NCBI RefSeq assembly: GCF_900769625.1 | Contig: NZ_CAAGHK010000078.1 | Location: 1-35,613, forward strand | Direction: 5' to 3' | DNA length: 35,613 nt | Source: an uncultured Clostridium sp. | Lineage (GTDB): Bacteria; Bacillota; Clostridia; Clostridiales; Clostridiaceae | Shown here: in pieces, positions 7,563-15,800 of the stretch | Layout of the letters: the number at the start of each line of letters is the position of its first letter | Numbering within the stretch: position 1 is the first letter of the stretch | The notes under the pieces: generated by a model | Database searches by the model: none | What the model was told of the DNA's origin: nothing | The model's input: the letters and a program-made list of their open reading frames with translations, nothing else | Made by a program: the position numbers and the translations under genes

Positions 7563-8630
7563 CTAACTATTTATTTTTAGAATATATTTTAATTTTTCTA
7601 TTAACACATCCATTTCTTGATCTGTGCCTATTGTTACTCTAAGATAATCCTCTATTCTATCCCTATTAAAATGCCTTACAAGAATACCATTATTTTTTAA
7701 TTCTTCATAGAGATACTGGCCTTTAGCATGATTATGTTTAATAAATATGAAATTTGCCTGTGACTTTAAAACCTTAAAATCAAGTTCTTCAAGCTTTCTT
7801 ACAGTTTCCTCTCTTGTTTTCATTATCTTATTTCTTGTTTCATTAAAGTAATCATCATCTCTGATTGCTTCCATTGCTCCTGCAAGTGCCAGTCTGTCAA
7901 TTGTATATGAATTAAAACTGTTCTTTACTCTGTTCAAACCTTCAATCAATTGAGCATTTCCCATTGCAAATCCTACACGAAGTCCTGCCAGAGATCTTGA
8001 TTTAGAAAATGTCTGAATAACAAGCAGATTAGGATACTTATTAATATACTCAACCATTGATTTTCCACCAAAATCTATATATGCTTCATCAACAACAACT
8101 ACTGTATCTGTATTGTTTTCAATAACTTCGATAATTGATTTAGTATCTATGTACTTGCCGGTAGGTGCATTAGGATTAGGGAAAATTATCCCACCATTTT
8201 TCTGATTAAACTGCGCAAGCGGTATATCAAAATTTTCATCCAGTTTTATAAGTTCATAATCAAGATTGAACATTTCAGCATACACATTGTAGAATGTGTA
8301 GCTTATTTCAGGGAATAAAACTTTCCTGCCTTTTTGAAAAAATGTCATGAATACGAACGCAAGTATTTCATCAGAACCATTTCCTAAAAATACTTCATCC
8401 TTATTCAATCCATAATATTCTGCTATTTCTGCACTTAAGTCACTGCATGTTGGATCAGGATATAACTTAAGATCATCACATGTTGCTTTCTTTACTGCCT
8501 CCAAAACTTTCTTTGATGGACCATATGGGTTTTCATTTGTATTCAGTTTAATATATTTTTTATCTTTTGGCTGTTCTCCTGGAACATAAGGTTTTAATGT
8601 CTTAACGTGATCATTCCAATATCTGCTCAT
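7563..8630 (-). CDS. hisC: Histidinol-phosphate aminotransferase
   Basis: A 355-residue, fold-type I PLP aminotransferase. It converts imidazole acetol-phosphate to histidinol-phosphate in histidine synthesis; HisC enzymes can also act on aromatic keto acids. Motifs seen: LNTNENPYGPS near the N-terminus, the cofactor-binding PNPNAPTG (151-158), VVDEAYIDF (D181) and the Schiff-base lysine in TFSKSRSLAGLRVGF (K210). The start is the ATG at 8630 behind GGGGGC; an open frame continues upstream to a GTG at 8723 but would cross the terminator hairpin and the end of leuA. No other his gene is in the window, so this may be a stand-alone copy serving histidine or aromatic amino acids. It follows leuA by 67 nt. 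Confidence 0.93.
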   Translation of the reverse strand: MSRYWNDHVKTLKPYVPGEQPKDKKYIKLNTNENPYGPSKKVLEAVKKATCDDLKLYPDPTCSDLSAEIAEYYGLNKDEVFLGNGSDEILAFVFMTFFQKGRKVLFPEISYTFYNVYAEMFNLDYELIKLDENFDIPLAQFNQKNGGIIFPNPNAPTGKYIDTKSIIEVIENNTDTVVVVDEAYIDFGGKSMVEYINKYPNLLVIQTFSKSRSLAGLRVGFAMGNAQLIEGLNRVKNSFNSYTIDRLALAGAMEAIRDDDYFNETRNKIMKTREETVRKLEELDFKVLKSQANFIFIKHNHAKGQYLYEELKNNGILVRHFNRDRIEDYLRVTIGTDQEMDVLIEKLKYILKINS

Positions 8631-8652
8631 TGCTCTGCCCCCTAATATTATT

Positions 8653-8688
8653 AAAAAATCCCTGAAAACTGATTTCCAGAGATTTTTT
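8653..8688 (-). terminator. Intrinsic terminator between leuA and hisC, in the hisC leader
   Basis: On the minus strand AAAAAATCTCTGGAAA pairs with TTTTCAGGGATTTTTT around a 4-nt loop, with one wobble and one imperfect pair, and ends in six Ts. It starts 10 nt after the leuA stop and ends about 22 nt before the hisC start codon, leaving no room for a separate hisC promoter downstream of it. hisC should therefore depend on read-through or on a promoter inside leuA. Confidence 0.8.
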
Positions 8689-8697
8689 GTTGTAATC

Positions 8698-10365
8698 CTA
8701 TTTATATAAACGGTTAATTGCACTCATCATAGATTTAATAGAAGCTCTTGTTATATTACTGTCAGTTCCAACACCAAAAGTTTTCTTATTATCATCTAAC
8801 CTTTCCATGTACACATAAGAAGCGGCTTTTGCTTCTGAACCTGTACTCATAGCATGTTCAGTATAATCTATAATTTTAACATTTATCAGGCTGCTTTGAA
8901 CAAGACATTTTTTAAATGCATCAATAGGTCCATTACCTATGCCTTGAAGAACTTTTTCCTCTCCATTATAAATTATAACTACGTCAGCATTTGTATCTTC
9001 AGTGCCATCCATTTCTGAAATATCAGTAAATGTAGCCTTAACAAGCTTAAATGGGCTCTCGATATCAAGATATTCCTTAGTGAATGTTTCCATAACTTCT
9101 GCTGGTGATATTTCACCCTTAACTTCTGACATTTTCTGTATAACATCAGCAAACTCCTTCTGCATGCTCTTAGGAAGCTTGAATCCATAACAGTGATCCA
9201 TTACAAATGCAACTCCGCCCTTTCCCGACTGGGAATTTATTCTTACTAATGCTTCATATTCTCTTCCTAAATCACTTGGATCAACTGGAAGATATGGAAC
9301 CTGCCATATGTTGCCATGACGTTCATTGTATTTTTTCATTCCTTTATTTATAGCATCCTGATGTGATCCTGAGAATGCAGTAAACACAAGATTACCGGCA
9401 TATGGATGTCTAACATGTACAGGAATCTTGACACATCTTTCATAGACTTCAATTATTTCATTTATGTTTTCAAGGTTTAATTCTGGATTAACTCCATGAG
9501 TAAACATGTTATATGCAACATTAAGAACATCTACATTACCAGTTCTTTCTCCATTACCGAATAATGTACCTTCAACTCTGTCTACTCCTGCCAGAAGTGC
9601 AAGTTCACTGTCAGCTACACCTGTTCCCCTGTCATTATGAGGATGTACGCTGACAATTACTCTTTCTCTGTCTTTAAAGTTTCTGCACATCCATTCAATC
9701 TGATCTGCAAAAACATTCGGAGTGTCCATTTCTACTGTTGCAGGAAGGTTTATAATAACTTTATTATCCTTTGATGCTCCCCATGTATCAAGTACAGCTT
9801 CACAGACATCAAGTGCATAATCAACTTCTGTACCTGTAAAACTTTCTGGAGAATATTCAAGAAGAATTTCACCATCAAAAGCTTCAGTATATTCTTTGAC
9901 AAGCTTAGTTCCCTCTATAGCAATATTTTTTATTTCTTCCTTACTCATATTAAATACAACATCTCTCTGTAATACTGATGTTGAGTTATAAATATGAACG
10001 ATAGCCTTTTTTACATCCTTCAGACATTCAAAAGTCTTTTTGATAAGGTGTGGTCTTGATTGTGTCAACACCTGAACTACTACATCATCAGGAATAAGTT
10101 TTTCATCAACAAGCTTTCTTAAAAAATCATATTCAATCTGTGATGCTGAAGGAAATCCTATTTCAATTTCCTTAAATCCAAGTTTAACTAATAAATTAAA
10201 AAATTCTATTTTTTCATCAACTGTCATTGGATTGATAAGAGCCTGATTACCATCCCTCAAATCAACACTGCACCAGATTGGTGCCTTTGTTATTTCATTA
10301 TCCGGCCATGTTCTATCCTTTAATTTTATTGTCTCAAATTTTTTATATTTCTTATAATTTAACAT
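8698..10365 (-). CDS. leuA: 2-isopropylmalate synthase, type 2
   Basis: A 555-residue enzyme that condenses acetyl-CoA with 2-oxoisovalerate in the first committed step of leucine synthesis. The opening APIWCSVDLRDGNQALINPM contains the catalytic Arg and metal-binding Asp (R37, D38). HPHNDRGTG (241-249) carries the metal-binding histidines, and GNGERTGNVD (270-279) is the conserved glycine-rich motif. A regulatory dimer domain fills about residues 430-550. The long N-terminal extension and the motif wording match the type-2 (fungal/actinobacterial-like) branch rather than the shorter type 1 of Bacillus. The start ATG at 10365 has GGGGGG 9-10 nt upstream. No leuB, leuC or leuD is adjacent. Confidence 0.94.
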   Translation of the reverse strand: MLNYKKYKKFETIKLKDRTWPDNEITKAPIWCSVDLRDGNQALINPMTVDEKIEFFNLLVKLGFKEIEIGFPSASQIEYDFLRKLVDEKLIPDDVVVQVLTQSRPHLIKKTFECLKDVKKAIVHIYNSTSVLQRDVVFNMSKEEIKNIAIEGTKLVKEYTEAFDGEILLEYSPESFTGTEVDYALDVCEAVLDTWGASKDNKVIINLPATVEMDTPNVFADQIEWMCRNFKDRERVIVSVHPHNDRGTGVADSELALLAGVDRVEGTLFGNGERTGNVDVLNVAYNMFTHGVNPELNLENINEIIEVYERCVKIPVHVRHPYAGNLVFTAFSGSHQDAINKGMKKYNERHGNIWQVPYLPVDPSDLGREYEALVRINSQSGKGGVAFVMDHCYGFKLPKSMQKEFADVIQKMSEVKGEISPAEVMETFTKEYLDIESPFKLVKATFTDISEMDGTEDTNADVVIIYNGEEKVLQGIGNGPIDAFKKCLVQSSLINVKIIDYTEHAMSTGSEAKAASYVYMERLDDNKKTFGVGTDSNITRASIKSMMSAINRLYK

Positions 10366-10742
10366 CTATAAGTGCCCCCCAAAATATATTTATTATAAAT
10401 TTTATTATAGTGTCCAAATTCATTTCTCAGCTTCACAGGTACAGCCCCTCAACTACACCTCTAATCTTCATAATAAATATAATTACTTTATCTAATTTCT
10501 TGTTAACCCCACCTAAATCACCTCTTTGTAATTTTTAGTACATTAACAGTATTTTACCACTCAATTGACTACTTGTAAATATTTACTGCTATTTCTGTTG
10601 TATTTATCAACAATATGTCTCTTTTCTTATTTATATGTTAATAAATTTTAATTTTTATATCTAAGATTTACTTATTTATAAATCAGAACATTTAAGACTG
10701 TTGTTGTATATATTGTAATAAAACTATTTTTAGGAGCAGATT
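10366..10742. other. 377-bp divergent intergenic region (leuA / YtaF-like gene)
   Basis: This carries the long leader of leuA on the minus side and the short 5' region of the YtaF-like gene on the plus side. I see no T-box sequence and no clear terminator/antiterminator pair. A 12-codon ORF on the minus strand, MKIRGVVEGLYL (ATG at 10472-10470), holds two Leu, two Val and one Ile but has no SD. Short purine-rich runs (AGAGGTG near 10525) are also present. No function is assigned. Confidence 0.4.
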
Positions 10743-11354
10743 ATGAATTTTTTATCATCAATTTTATTATGCACGGCAATAAACGTAGATACATTAACGA
10801 GCTCATTTTCATTAAAAGACGATGCATCACTCACACTAAAATTCAAGATATTTTTTGCTTCTATCTTCACTACTATTATCACCTTTCTTTCTTTATGCCT
10901 CGGTAGAATTATTGATATTTATTTTACACAAAACCTCAGCAACATATTTGGTTCTGTTCTGCTTGGATTCACAGGAATTTACTACACTATTGAACATATC
11001 AGAGTTTTAAAAGACAGACAAGGATTCGATACCTCTCACTATGCAGAAAATTTTAAGGAATATAAGAATTTGATTGAAATTACTAAATCATATACACAGA
11101 AAATTTCAAGAAAACATTTCTTAGATATCTGTATAGCACTCAGCCTCAACAATATATGGCCATGTATTGCCGGAAGTCTTACCGGAATCAGCTTTCCACT
11201 TATTATATTATTTAATTTTTTACTCTGTATGCTTTTCATTATCTGTGGACAATTTATTACAAAACAGTCTTTTATAAGATTTATCTCTTCTTACCATTAT
11301 CTCATAACCAGCATCTTACTGATTATACTCTCACTTATTGAAGGTTTTATCTAA
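10743..11354 (+). CDS. YtaF/MntP-like polytopic membrane protein
   Basis: A 203-residue protein with about six hydrophobic segments in two related halves. The first helix carries AINVDTLTSSFSL, matching the xxxDxxxxxxS signature of the MntP/YtaF group; the second half opens with CIALSLNNIWPCIAGSLTG, as in that family. MntP proteins export Mn2+, and YtaF is a sporulation-associated membrane protein of Gram-positives; the wording here is closer to YtaF. A charged cytoplasmic loop (HIRVLKDRQGFDTSHYAENFKEY) separates the halves. The start ATG has AGGAGC 6 nt upstream. It is monocistronic, ended by the hairpin at 11367-11414. Function beyond the family is inferred. Confidence 0.7.
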   Translation: MNFLSSILLCTAINVDTLTSSFSLKDDASLTLKFKIFFASIFTTIITFLSLCLGRIIDIYFTQNLSNIFGSVLLGFTGIYYTIEHIRVLKDRQGFDTSHYAENFKEYKNLIEITKSYTQKISRKHFLDICIALSLNNIWPCIAGSLTGISFPLIILFNFLLCMLFIICGQFITKQSFIRFISSYHYLITSILLIILSLIEGFI

Positions 11355-11366
11355 ATAAAATTTTAT

Positions 11367-11414
11367 GGAGCTGTCCGCATCAGCGGGTTTTAAACCCGCT
11401 GATGCGACAGCTCC
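11367..11414. terminator. Long GC-rich bidirectional terminator
   Basis: Arms of about 22 bp (GGAGCTGTCCGCATCAGCGG and its complement CCGCTGATGCGACAGCTCC) pair with a single bulged C around a 4-nt loop. U-rich tails follow on both strands (TTATTTATT on plus; ATAAAATTTTATTT on minus), so it can end both the YtaF-like gene and the S66 gene. It is far richer in G+C than anything near it. Confidence 0.85.
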
Positions 11415-11489
11415 TTATTTATTAATTATTATATTTTCTCCTGATTTCTTTGATATATTTAAGTATCGCTACTATTCAAATACTAGGTC

Positions 11490-12410
11490 TCAGCTGAGAT
11501 GTATTATCTGACAGTTTTCAGTGTTTATCCAGAATGTATCTCCCATCGGTATGCTCATTGTAGGAAGTGCATGTCCACAAGCTGCATTGATGATTGTCGG
11601 CTTTTTTTCAGATACTATTATTTCTTCAAATACCTGCTCTAAAGTTAAGCTATTGCTTAAATCACTGCATTGACATCCTTTCCATGAGCCTAAAATTATA
11701 CCACAGGCATCTTTAAATTTACCTGCCAGTTTAAGCTGCATAAGCATTCTGTCAATTTTATATGGTGCTTCATCAATATCTTCTAAAAATAATATTTTAC
11801 CTTTAGTATCAATTTCATATGGTGTTCCCATGAGGGATGCTACTATTGAGAGATTTCCTCCAATAATCTCTCCACATGCTTTTCCATCAACAAGGCTTCT
11901 AAAACTTCCGTACCCTTTTGGATTTACTATCTTTTCAGTAGATGATGACTTAAATATATTATTTTTAAATGATTGAGTTGTGTATTCATCTACTTCTTTA
12001 TAAAATTCTGTGCAGGCCATTGGAGTATGAAAAGTAGTCAAGTTGCATTTCTGATTTATTGCAATATGCAATGCCGTAACATCGCTGTATCCTGCAAGTA
12101 TCTTGGGATTTTTTCTTATATTTTCATAATCTATAAGATTCAGTATTCTTGAGCACCCATATCCACCCCTTATTATAAATATTCCTTTGATATCCTTATC
12201 TGTAAACATAGAATTTAAATCTTCTGCACGCATCTCATCATTTCCACAAAGGTATCCATGCTTTTCATATACACTTTTTCCTATTTCAACATCCAGCCCC
12301 AGAGATTTAATCCATCTGACAGCTGGTTCTATTCTTTCTTTTACAGGTGGACTGCATGTTCCTATCAGCCCAACTTTATCCCCCTTTTTTAATGGCTTAG
12401 GCCTTCTCAT
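11490..12410 (-). CDS. S66-family LD-carboxypeptidase (LdcA/MccF-like)
   Basis: About 306 residues. S66 enzymes cut the L,D bond of murein tetrapeptides during peptidoglycan recycling, or act on peptide antibiotics such as microcin C (MccF). Seen: the N-terminal KKGDKVGLIGTCSPP strand, the turn FIIRGGYGCSRIL, the nucleophile motif LAGYSDVTALH (S109), the segment GGNLSIVASLMGTPYEID, the acidic FLEDIDEAPYKIDRML, and the catalytic His in NAACGHALPTMSIPMG. There is no signal peptide, so it is cytoplasmic. The start is ATG at 12410 or the TTG immediately before it (12413); AGGAG lies 10 or 7 nt upstream respectively. It is flanked by terminators and transcribed alone. Confidence 0.9.
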   Translation of the reverse strand: MRRPKPLKKGDKVGLIGTCSPPVKERIEPAVRWIKSLGLDVEIGKSVYEKHGYLCGNDEMRAEDLNSMFTDKDIKGIFIIRGGYGCSRILNLIDYENIRKNPKILAGYSDVTALHIAINQKCNLTTFHTPMACTEFYKEVDEYTTQSFKNNIFKSSSTEKIVNPKGYGSFRSLVDGKACGEIIGGNLSIVASLMGTPYEIDTKGKILFLEDIDEAPYKIDRMLMQLKLAGKFKDACGIILGSWKGCQCSDLSNSLTLEQVFEEIIVSEKKPTIINAACGHALPTMSIPMGDTFWINTENCQIIHLS

Positions 12411-12477
12411 CAAGAAATCACTCCTCTTCTATATTCTATTAATTCCTTTCCTTTTTACTATCTTATTAAATAAAGGT

Positions 12478-12527
12478 AAAAAAATATTCAGTCAATTATA
12501 ACTTATTATAACTAGCTGAATATTTTC
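12478..12527 (-). terminator. Rho-independent terminator after the CarD-like gene
   Basis: AAAATATTCAG pairs with CTGAATATTTT, and the inner parts TAGTTATAA and TTATAATTG extend the stem. On the minus strand a run of seven Ts follows. It begins about 10 nt after the CarD-like stop codon. Confidence 0.82.
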
Positions 12528-12536
12528 TTACTTAAT

Positions 12537-13043
12537 TTATAAATCTTTGTTAATTAACACACGTGTAAGAAGATAACTTGCTTCATCTATAGATATCTTT
12601 TTAGATTGTGCAATTTCATCGATAAGAATCTTTTTAGTATTTCTTAGAATCATTTTTTCCATTGAATTTAAGTTATGTATTGTTTTTAGCTCCGTTAAAT
12701 TGCTTATTATTTCTAATAAATCTTCTAATGTTCCTGATTTCACTTTTGTTGAATATATTTCATTTCTTTCTTTGTAATTAATTTTTGCAAGCTTTTCTAC
12801 TTCATTAACATAATCATTAATGTGATGAAGCTTGCAGTCAAGGGTTTCTGAATCACTTATATGTCTTATATTTGATGATTTCACTCTGCTTAAAGGAAGT
12901 GACAGCCTCATTGTGTTATTTACAAGATGAATTTTATAATACTTCTCTATTCTGCCTTTAAACTCTTTTTCTTCAATTACATCGATTACTCCTACACCTT
13001 GATTTGGATAAACTATTTTATCGCCAATATTAAAATCAAGCAA
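12537..13043 (-). CDS. CarD/CdnL-family transcription regulator
   Basis: 168 residues. The N-terminal 60 residues (DFNIGDKIVYPNQGVGVIDVIEEKEF, then YYKIHLVNNTMRLSLPLSRV) form the CarD/TRCF RNA-polymerase-interacting Tudor-like domain that contacts the beta subunit. The C-terminal part is helical (LEDLLEIISNLTEL, SMEKMILRNTKKILIDEIA), as in CdnL, where it binds promoter DNA near the -10 box and stabilises open complexes. The start is TTG at 13043 with AGAGGTG 7 nt upstream. It has its own terminator and diverges from the LysM gene across 300 bp. Confidence 0.9.
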   Translation of the reverse strand: MLDFNIGDKIVYPNQGVGVIDVIEEKEFKGRIEKYYKIHLVNNTMRLSLPLSRVKSSNIRHISDSETLDCKLHHINDYVNEVEKLAKINYKERNEIYSTKVKSGTLEDLLEIISNLTELKTIHNLNSMEKMILRNTKKILIDEIAQSKKISIDEASYLLTRVLINKDL

Positions 13044-13342
13044 AATTACACCTCTTTTTCTTATATTATCAATATCTATTTAAAGTTTTACATATTAATG
13101 ATATAAATTTCCTTACATATTAATTTTGTACAGTTTTAAGTCATTTTATTCAAATTCAACAGTATGATTATTAAATATATTTTACAATTATCAATGAACT
13201 TTTATATCTAACAATGAAATACTATTATGAGAACTCTTCTATATTATTAATTCTACTTAAAAATCATATTCAATGTATTATTGAATAATTAATTGCTATC
13301 TGGTCAATACTTATAGAAAAATATGCTTGGAGATGGTTAACT
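13044..13342. other. 299-bp divergent intergenic region (CarD-like / LysM)
   Basis: AT-rich spacer that must hold promoters for both neighbours. I see no unambiguous -35/-10 pair, hairpin or repeat. The plus-side SD (GGAGATGG, 13329-13336) lies 6 nt before the TTG start of the LysM gene. Confidence 0.4.
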
Positions 13343-13948
13343 TTGAAAAAGTATTGTTATTTATTATCTTTAACAATTATCATAAGCTTAATTTTTATTA
13401 CTGCTCCGATAATTCACACTAAAACAGGCATAGACGATAAAATTGCAGATAGAGATGAAATTTCCAGTATCAGTAATGCTCCTAATATTAGTACTGGGAA
13501 AAATATGATGACCAATACTGATAATTCCGAAAATGAGAGCAGTTATTTAGTTCAATGTTCAAATAAAGTCCACATAACAATACAGGAATTTATAAACAAC
13601 ATGCAGTACACAGTTTACACTGTAAAAACTGGTGATACACTTAACGGTATTGCTGACAGGTATTCTTCCACATGTACTCTCAATGCATCATTGAAATTAA
13701 TCAAAACTGCAAATAACATAAATTCCTCTGAACCTTTGCAAAGTGGAACAATTCTTAAAATTCCCGAAAAACTCCTCAAAAATGGAACAGTATATAAAGT
13801 TACACGTGGAGATACATGGAGTATAATATGTGATAAATATTACTCTCTTTATGATGTAAATTATATTATGCCACTTCTTATTTTTATTAATAATTTTAAT
13901 GATACCACACTGCCTCTTGGAGAACAGATTTATCTTCCAAAAATATAA
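13343..13948 (+). CDS. Exported protein with two LysM domains
   Basis: 201 residues, TTG start. An N-terminal signal or anchor segment (YLLSLTIIISLIFITAPII) is followed by a Ser/Asn-rich linker and two LysM modules: YTVYTVKTGDTLNGIADRY (about residues 91-146) and VYKVTRGDTWSIICDKYYS (about 150-200), each ending in a typical L-x-I-P tail (ILKIPEKL, IYLPKI). LysM binds N-acetylglucosamine-containing glycans such as peptidoglycan or spore cortex. No catalytic domain is attached, so it is probably a structural or targeting wall protein. The gene is flanked by a terminator shared with the convergent YkuD gene. Confidence 0.88.
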   Translation: MKKYCYLLSLTIIISLIFITAPIIHTKTGIDDKIADRDEISSISNAPNISTGKNMMTNTDNSENESSYLVQCSNKVHITIQEFINNMQYTVYTVKTGDTLNGIADRYSSTCTLNASLKLIKTANNINSSEPLQSGTILKIPEKLLKNGTVYKVTRGDTWSIICDKYYSLYDVNYIMPLLIFINNFNDTTLPLGEQIYLPKI

Positions 13949-14017
13949 TTGATTATTTACTTTTAATTATAAGGTAATAATTAATACTATTTATAATTCT
14001 GATAATATATGCAAAAC

Positions 14018-14056
14018 AAAAAGGCCAGTAACTAAAAATGTTGCCAGCCTTTTTAT
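14018..14056. terminator. Bidirectional terminator (LysM gene / YkuD gene)
   Basis: AAAAAGGC pairs with GCCTTTTT; the inner AGTAAC/GTTGCC part pairs with two mismatches. There is a T-run on both strands. It sits between convergent genes. Confidence 0.78.
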
Positions 14057-14071
14057 TATTATATCTATATT

Positions 14072-15475
14072 TTATTTTTCACTGCTTTTTGTTTCTTCAC
14101 TATAACATATTATTGGTGTTCCAGTATCAATATTCTCAAAAATCTTTTTAGCAAGGTATTTAGGCATATTTACACATCCATGAGTTCCATTTGTCTTGTA
14201 AATATTTCCACCAAATGAGCTTCGCCAGCTTGCATCATGCAGTCCTATATTTCCGTTGAAGGGCATCCAGTATGAAACATCGGAACTATATCCTGCACCT
14301 TTTAAGGTTGCATCTTTCTGTTTGTAATTAAGGCTATAAACACCTAAATAAGTTGGTGTATTTTTTCTCTGGCATCCAGTAACTACATCACCCTGGGCTA
14401 TGAGCTTTCCTTCCTTATAATACCACACATGCTGCCTTGTAATATTTACTTCAACATAAGTATCTCCGATATCATCATCACCTCTTGCTAATGCCTTTTG
14501 TGTATACAAGGGTTCTTTCATAATAGATTGTCCATGTTCTATATTATCTATAAGACATTTCACTTCTCCTCTGCTGTTAATTTTCCATCCATAATATCCG
14601 CCTTTTACAATTGCAGTCTTTCCTGTACTGCTTTTAAATATGCGCTCTCTTCCCACAGTATTGTATTTCCTTGCCAGACTATCAATATATTCTTTTACAT
14701 CGCTTTCATTTATATATGGCTTCATATCATTGCTTACTTTTATCCATTTATTTATTATTGAACCATCAACTGTTTCTATTTGTTCATCAAATGAATATGC
14801 AATTTTTGATGAAACATATTTATCCATAATATCTTTTGCTGCTTTAACCTCAGGTGAATTTATTGTAAATTCTGGTCTATCATAGCACTCTGTCTTTTCC
14901 AAATCTATTTCTTGAATGCCTGTTTCAATGGCTGCTTTGATTGTTTTTAGTAATTTGTCACGGTCTATTTTATTACCCTCTATTTCTTTTAAAATCATAT
15001 ATGTTCCATCAGTATATTGAAATTGAGGATTTTGAGGTTCAATCAAGTCAGAATTATTAAACATATTCATCTTATTTATTTTCTCTTCAAGCATTGATTC
15101 ATCATATAAAAATAGTTTTATCTCATTATACTCTTTTTTATCAATTAATGCTGATGCCCAGAAAAATGGTTTCTGGTCTTTTTTTATGTCATCTATTTTC
15201 TTTCCGCCTTCATATTGCAGGTTTATATCCTCTGATAAAATTACATCTTTAACATCATCTCTCCCGCATATTTCCAACCTAAAATCTTCAACTCCCTTAT
15301 AAATTTTATCCTTTGCCTCTTCAACAGTATTACAGGATATATCTATTCCATCTATAGAAGTCCTGAAGAAAAAGTGATTCTTAAAATAAAAAAAGCCACA
15401 GGCATATATCAAAATTATACTAATTAATAATATAAAACTTATTTTTGCACTCTTATCATAATGTATTTCCCTCAT
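14072..15475 (-). CDS. Membrane-anchored L,D-transpeptidase (YkuD domain)
   Basis: About 467 residues. An N-terminal transmembrane helix (FILLISIILIYACGFFYF) anchors an extracellular part with two putative peptidoglycan-binding regions of the PG_binding_4 kind (about 50-330), then a YkuD catalytic domain (about 345-460): VEVNITRQHVWYYKEGKLI, TPTYLGVYSL, IGLHDASWRSSFGG and the nucleophile motif THGCVNMP (H432, C434). L,D-transpeptidases make 3-3 cross-links or attach proteins to murein. The start is uncertain: the ATG at 15475 has AAAGGA 12 nt upstream. ATGs at 15496 (no SD) and further up are alternatives, and the upstream ones fall within an inverted repeat. Confidence 0.9.
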   Translation of the reverse strand: MREIHYDKSAKISFILLISIILIYACGFFYFKNHFFFRTSIDGIDISCNTVEEAKDKIYKGVEDFRLEICGRDDVKDVILSEDINLQYEGGKKIDDIKKDQKPFFWASALIDKKEYNEIKLFLYDESMLEEKINKMNMFNNSDLIEPQNPQFQYTDGTYMILKEIEGNKIDRDKLLKTIKAAIETGIQEIDLEKTECYDRPEFTINSPEVKAAKDIMDKYVSSKIAYSFDEQIETVDGSIINKWIKVSNDMKPYINESDVKEYIDSLARKYNTVGRERIFKSSTGKTAIVKGGYYGWKINSRGEVKCLIDNIEHGQSIMKEPLYTQKALARGDDDIGDTYVEVNITRQHVWYYKEGKLIAQGDVVTGCQRKNTPTYLGVYSLNYKQKDATLKGAGYSSDVSYWMPFNGNIGLHDASWRSSFGGNIYKTNGTHGCVNMPKYLAKKIFENIDTGTPIICYSEETKSSEK

Positions 15476-15515
15476 TGCATAATTAAATCCTTTCATAAAG
15501 ATAGAATACATATAT

Positions 15516-15557
15516 AGGTATATCAAAAAAATAGCTATAATTAGCTTTGATATACCT
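15516..15557. repeat. Perfect 12-bp inverted repeat in the YkuD gene leader
   Basis: AGGTATATCAAA (15516-15527) and TTTGATATACCT (15546-15557) flank an 18-nt loop that itself contains a small AGCTATAATTAGCT dyad. There is no U-tract on either side, so it does not look like a terminator. It is placed 40 nt upstream of the start codon, consistent with an operator or an mRNA leader hairpin. Confidence 0.5.
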
Positions 15558-15655
15558 CATATTACGATATCTCCATTATTATAATTATGTTATGAAAAAT
15601 TAATTTAAAACCTATATTTATCATTATTAAATTTAGTTCCTATAATAAAAAAATC

Positions 15656-15694
15656 AAACCATAGAAAGCTTGTACATCATAAATTCTATGGTTT
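15656..15694 (-). terminator. Rho-independent terminator after the cell-wall-binding gene
   Basis: A perfect 11-bp stem (AAACCATAGAA with TTCTATGGTTT) is followed on the minus strand by GATTTTTTTATT. It is about 105 nt downstream of the stop codon at 15801; the DNA between holds no gene. Confidence 0.85.
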
Positions 15695-15800
15695 AATTTA
15701 TATAATATTTTTCATAAGTTAAGTGATATCTCTGCTACAATAACAACTCATGAAAGTATGATAGAGTTGCTTCACTATACTTAATCAATTACCAGCTTTA

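Noticed and set aside
8631..8723. Longer HisC start (GTG 8723) overlapping leuA
   Set aside because: It would be translated through a terminator hairpin and adds residues foreign to HisC; ATG 8630 has a good SD and the canonical N-terminus.
10366..10600. T-box riboswitch upstream of leuA
   Set aside because: GAGTGGTA near 10555 (minus) looked like part of a T-box, but the following CCGCG block and a terminator/antiterminator pair are absent.
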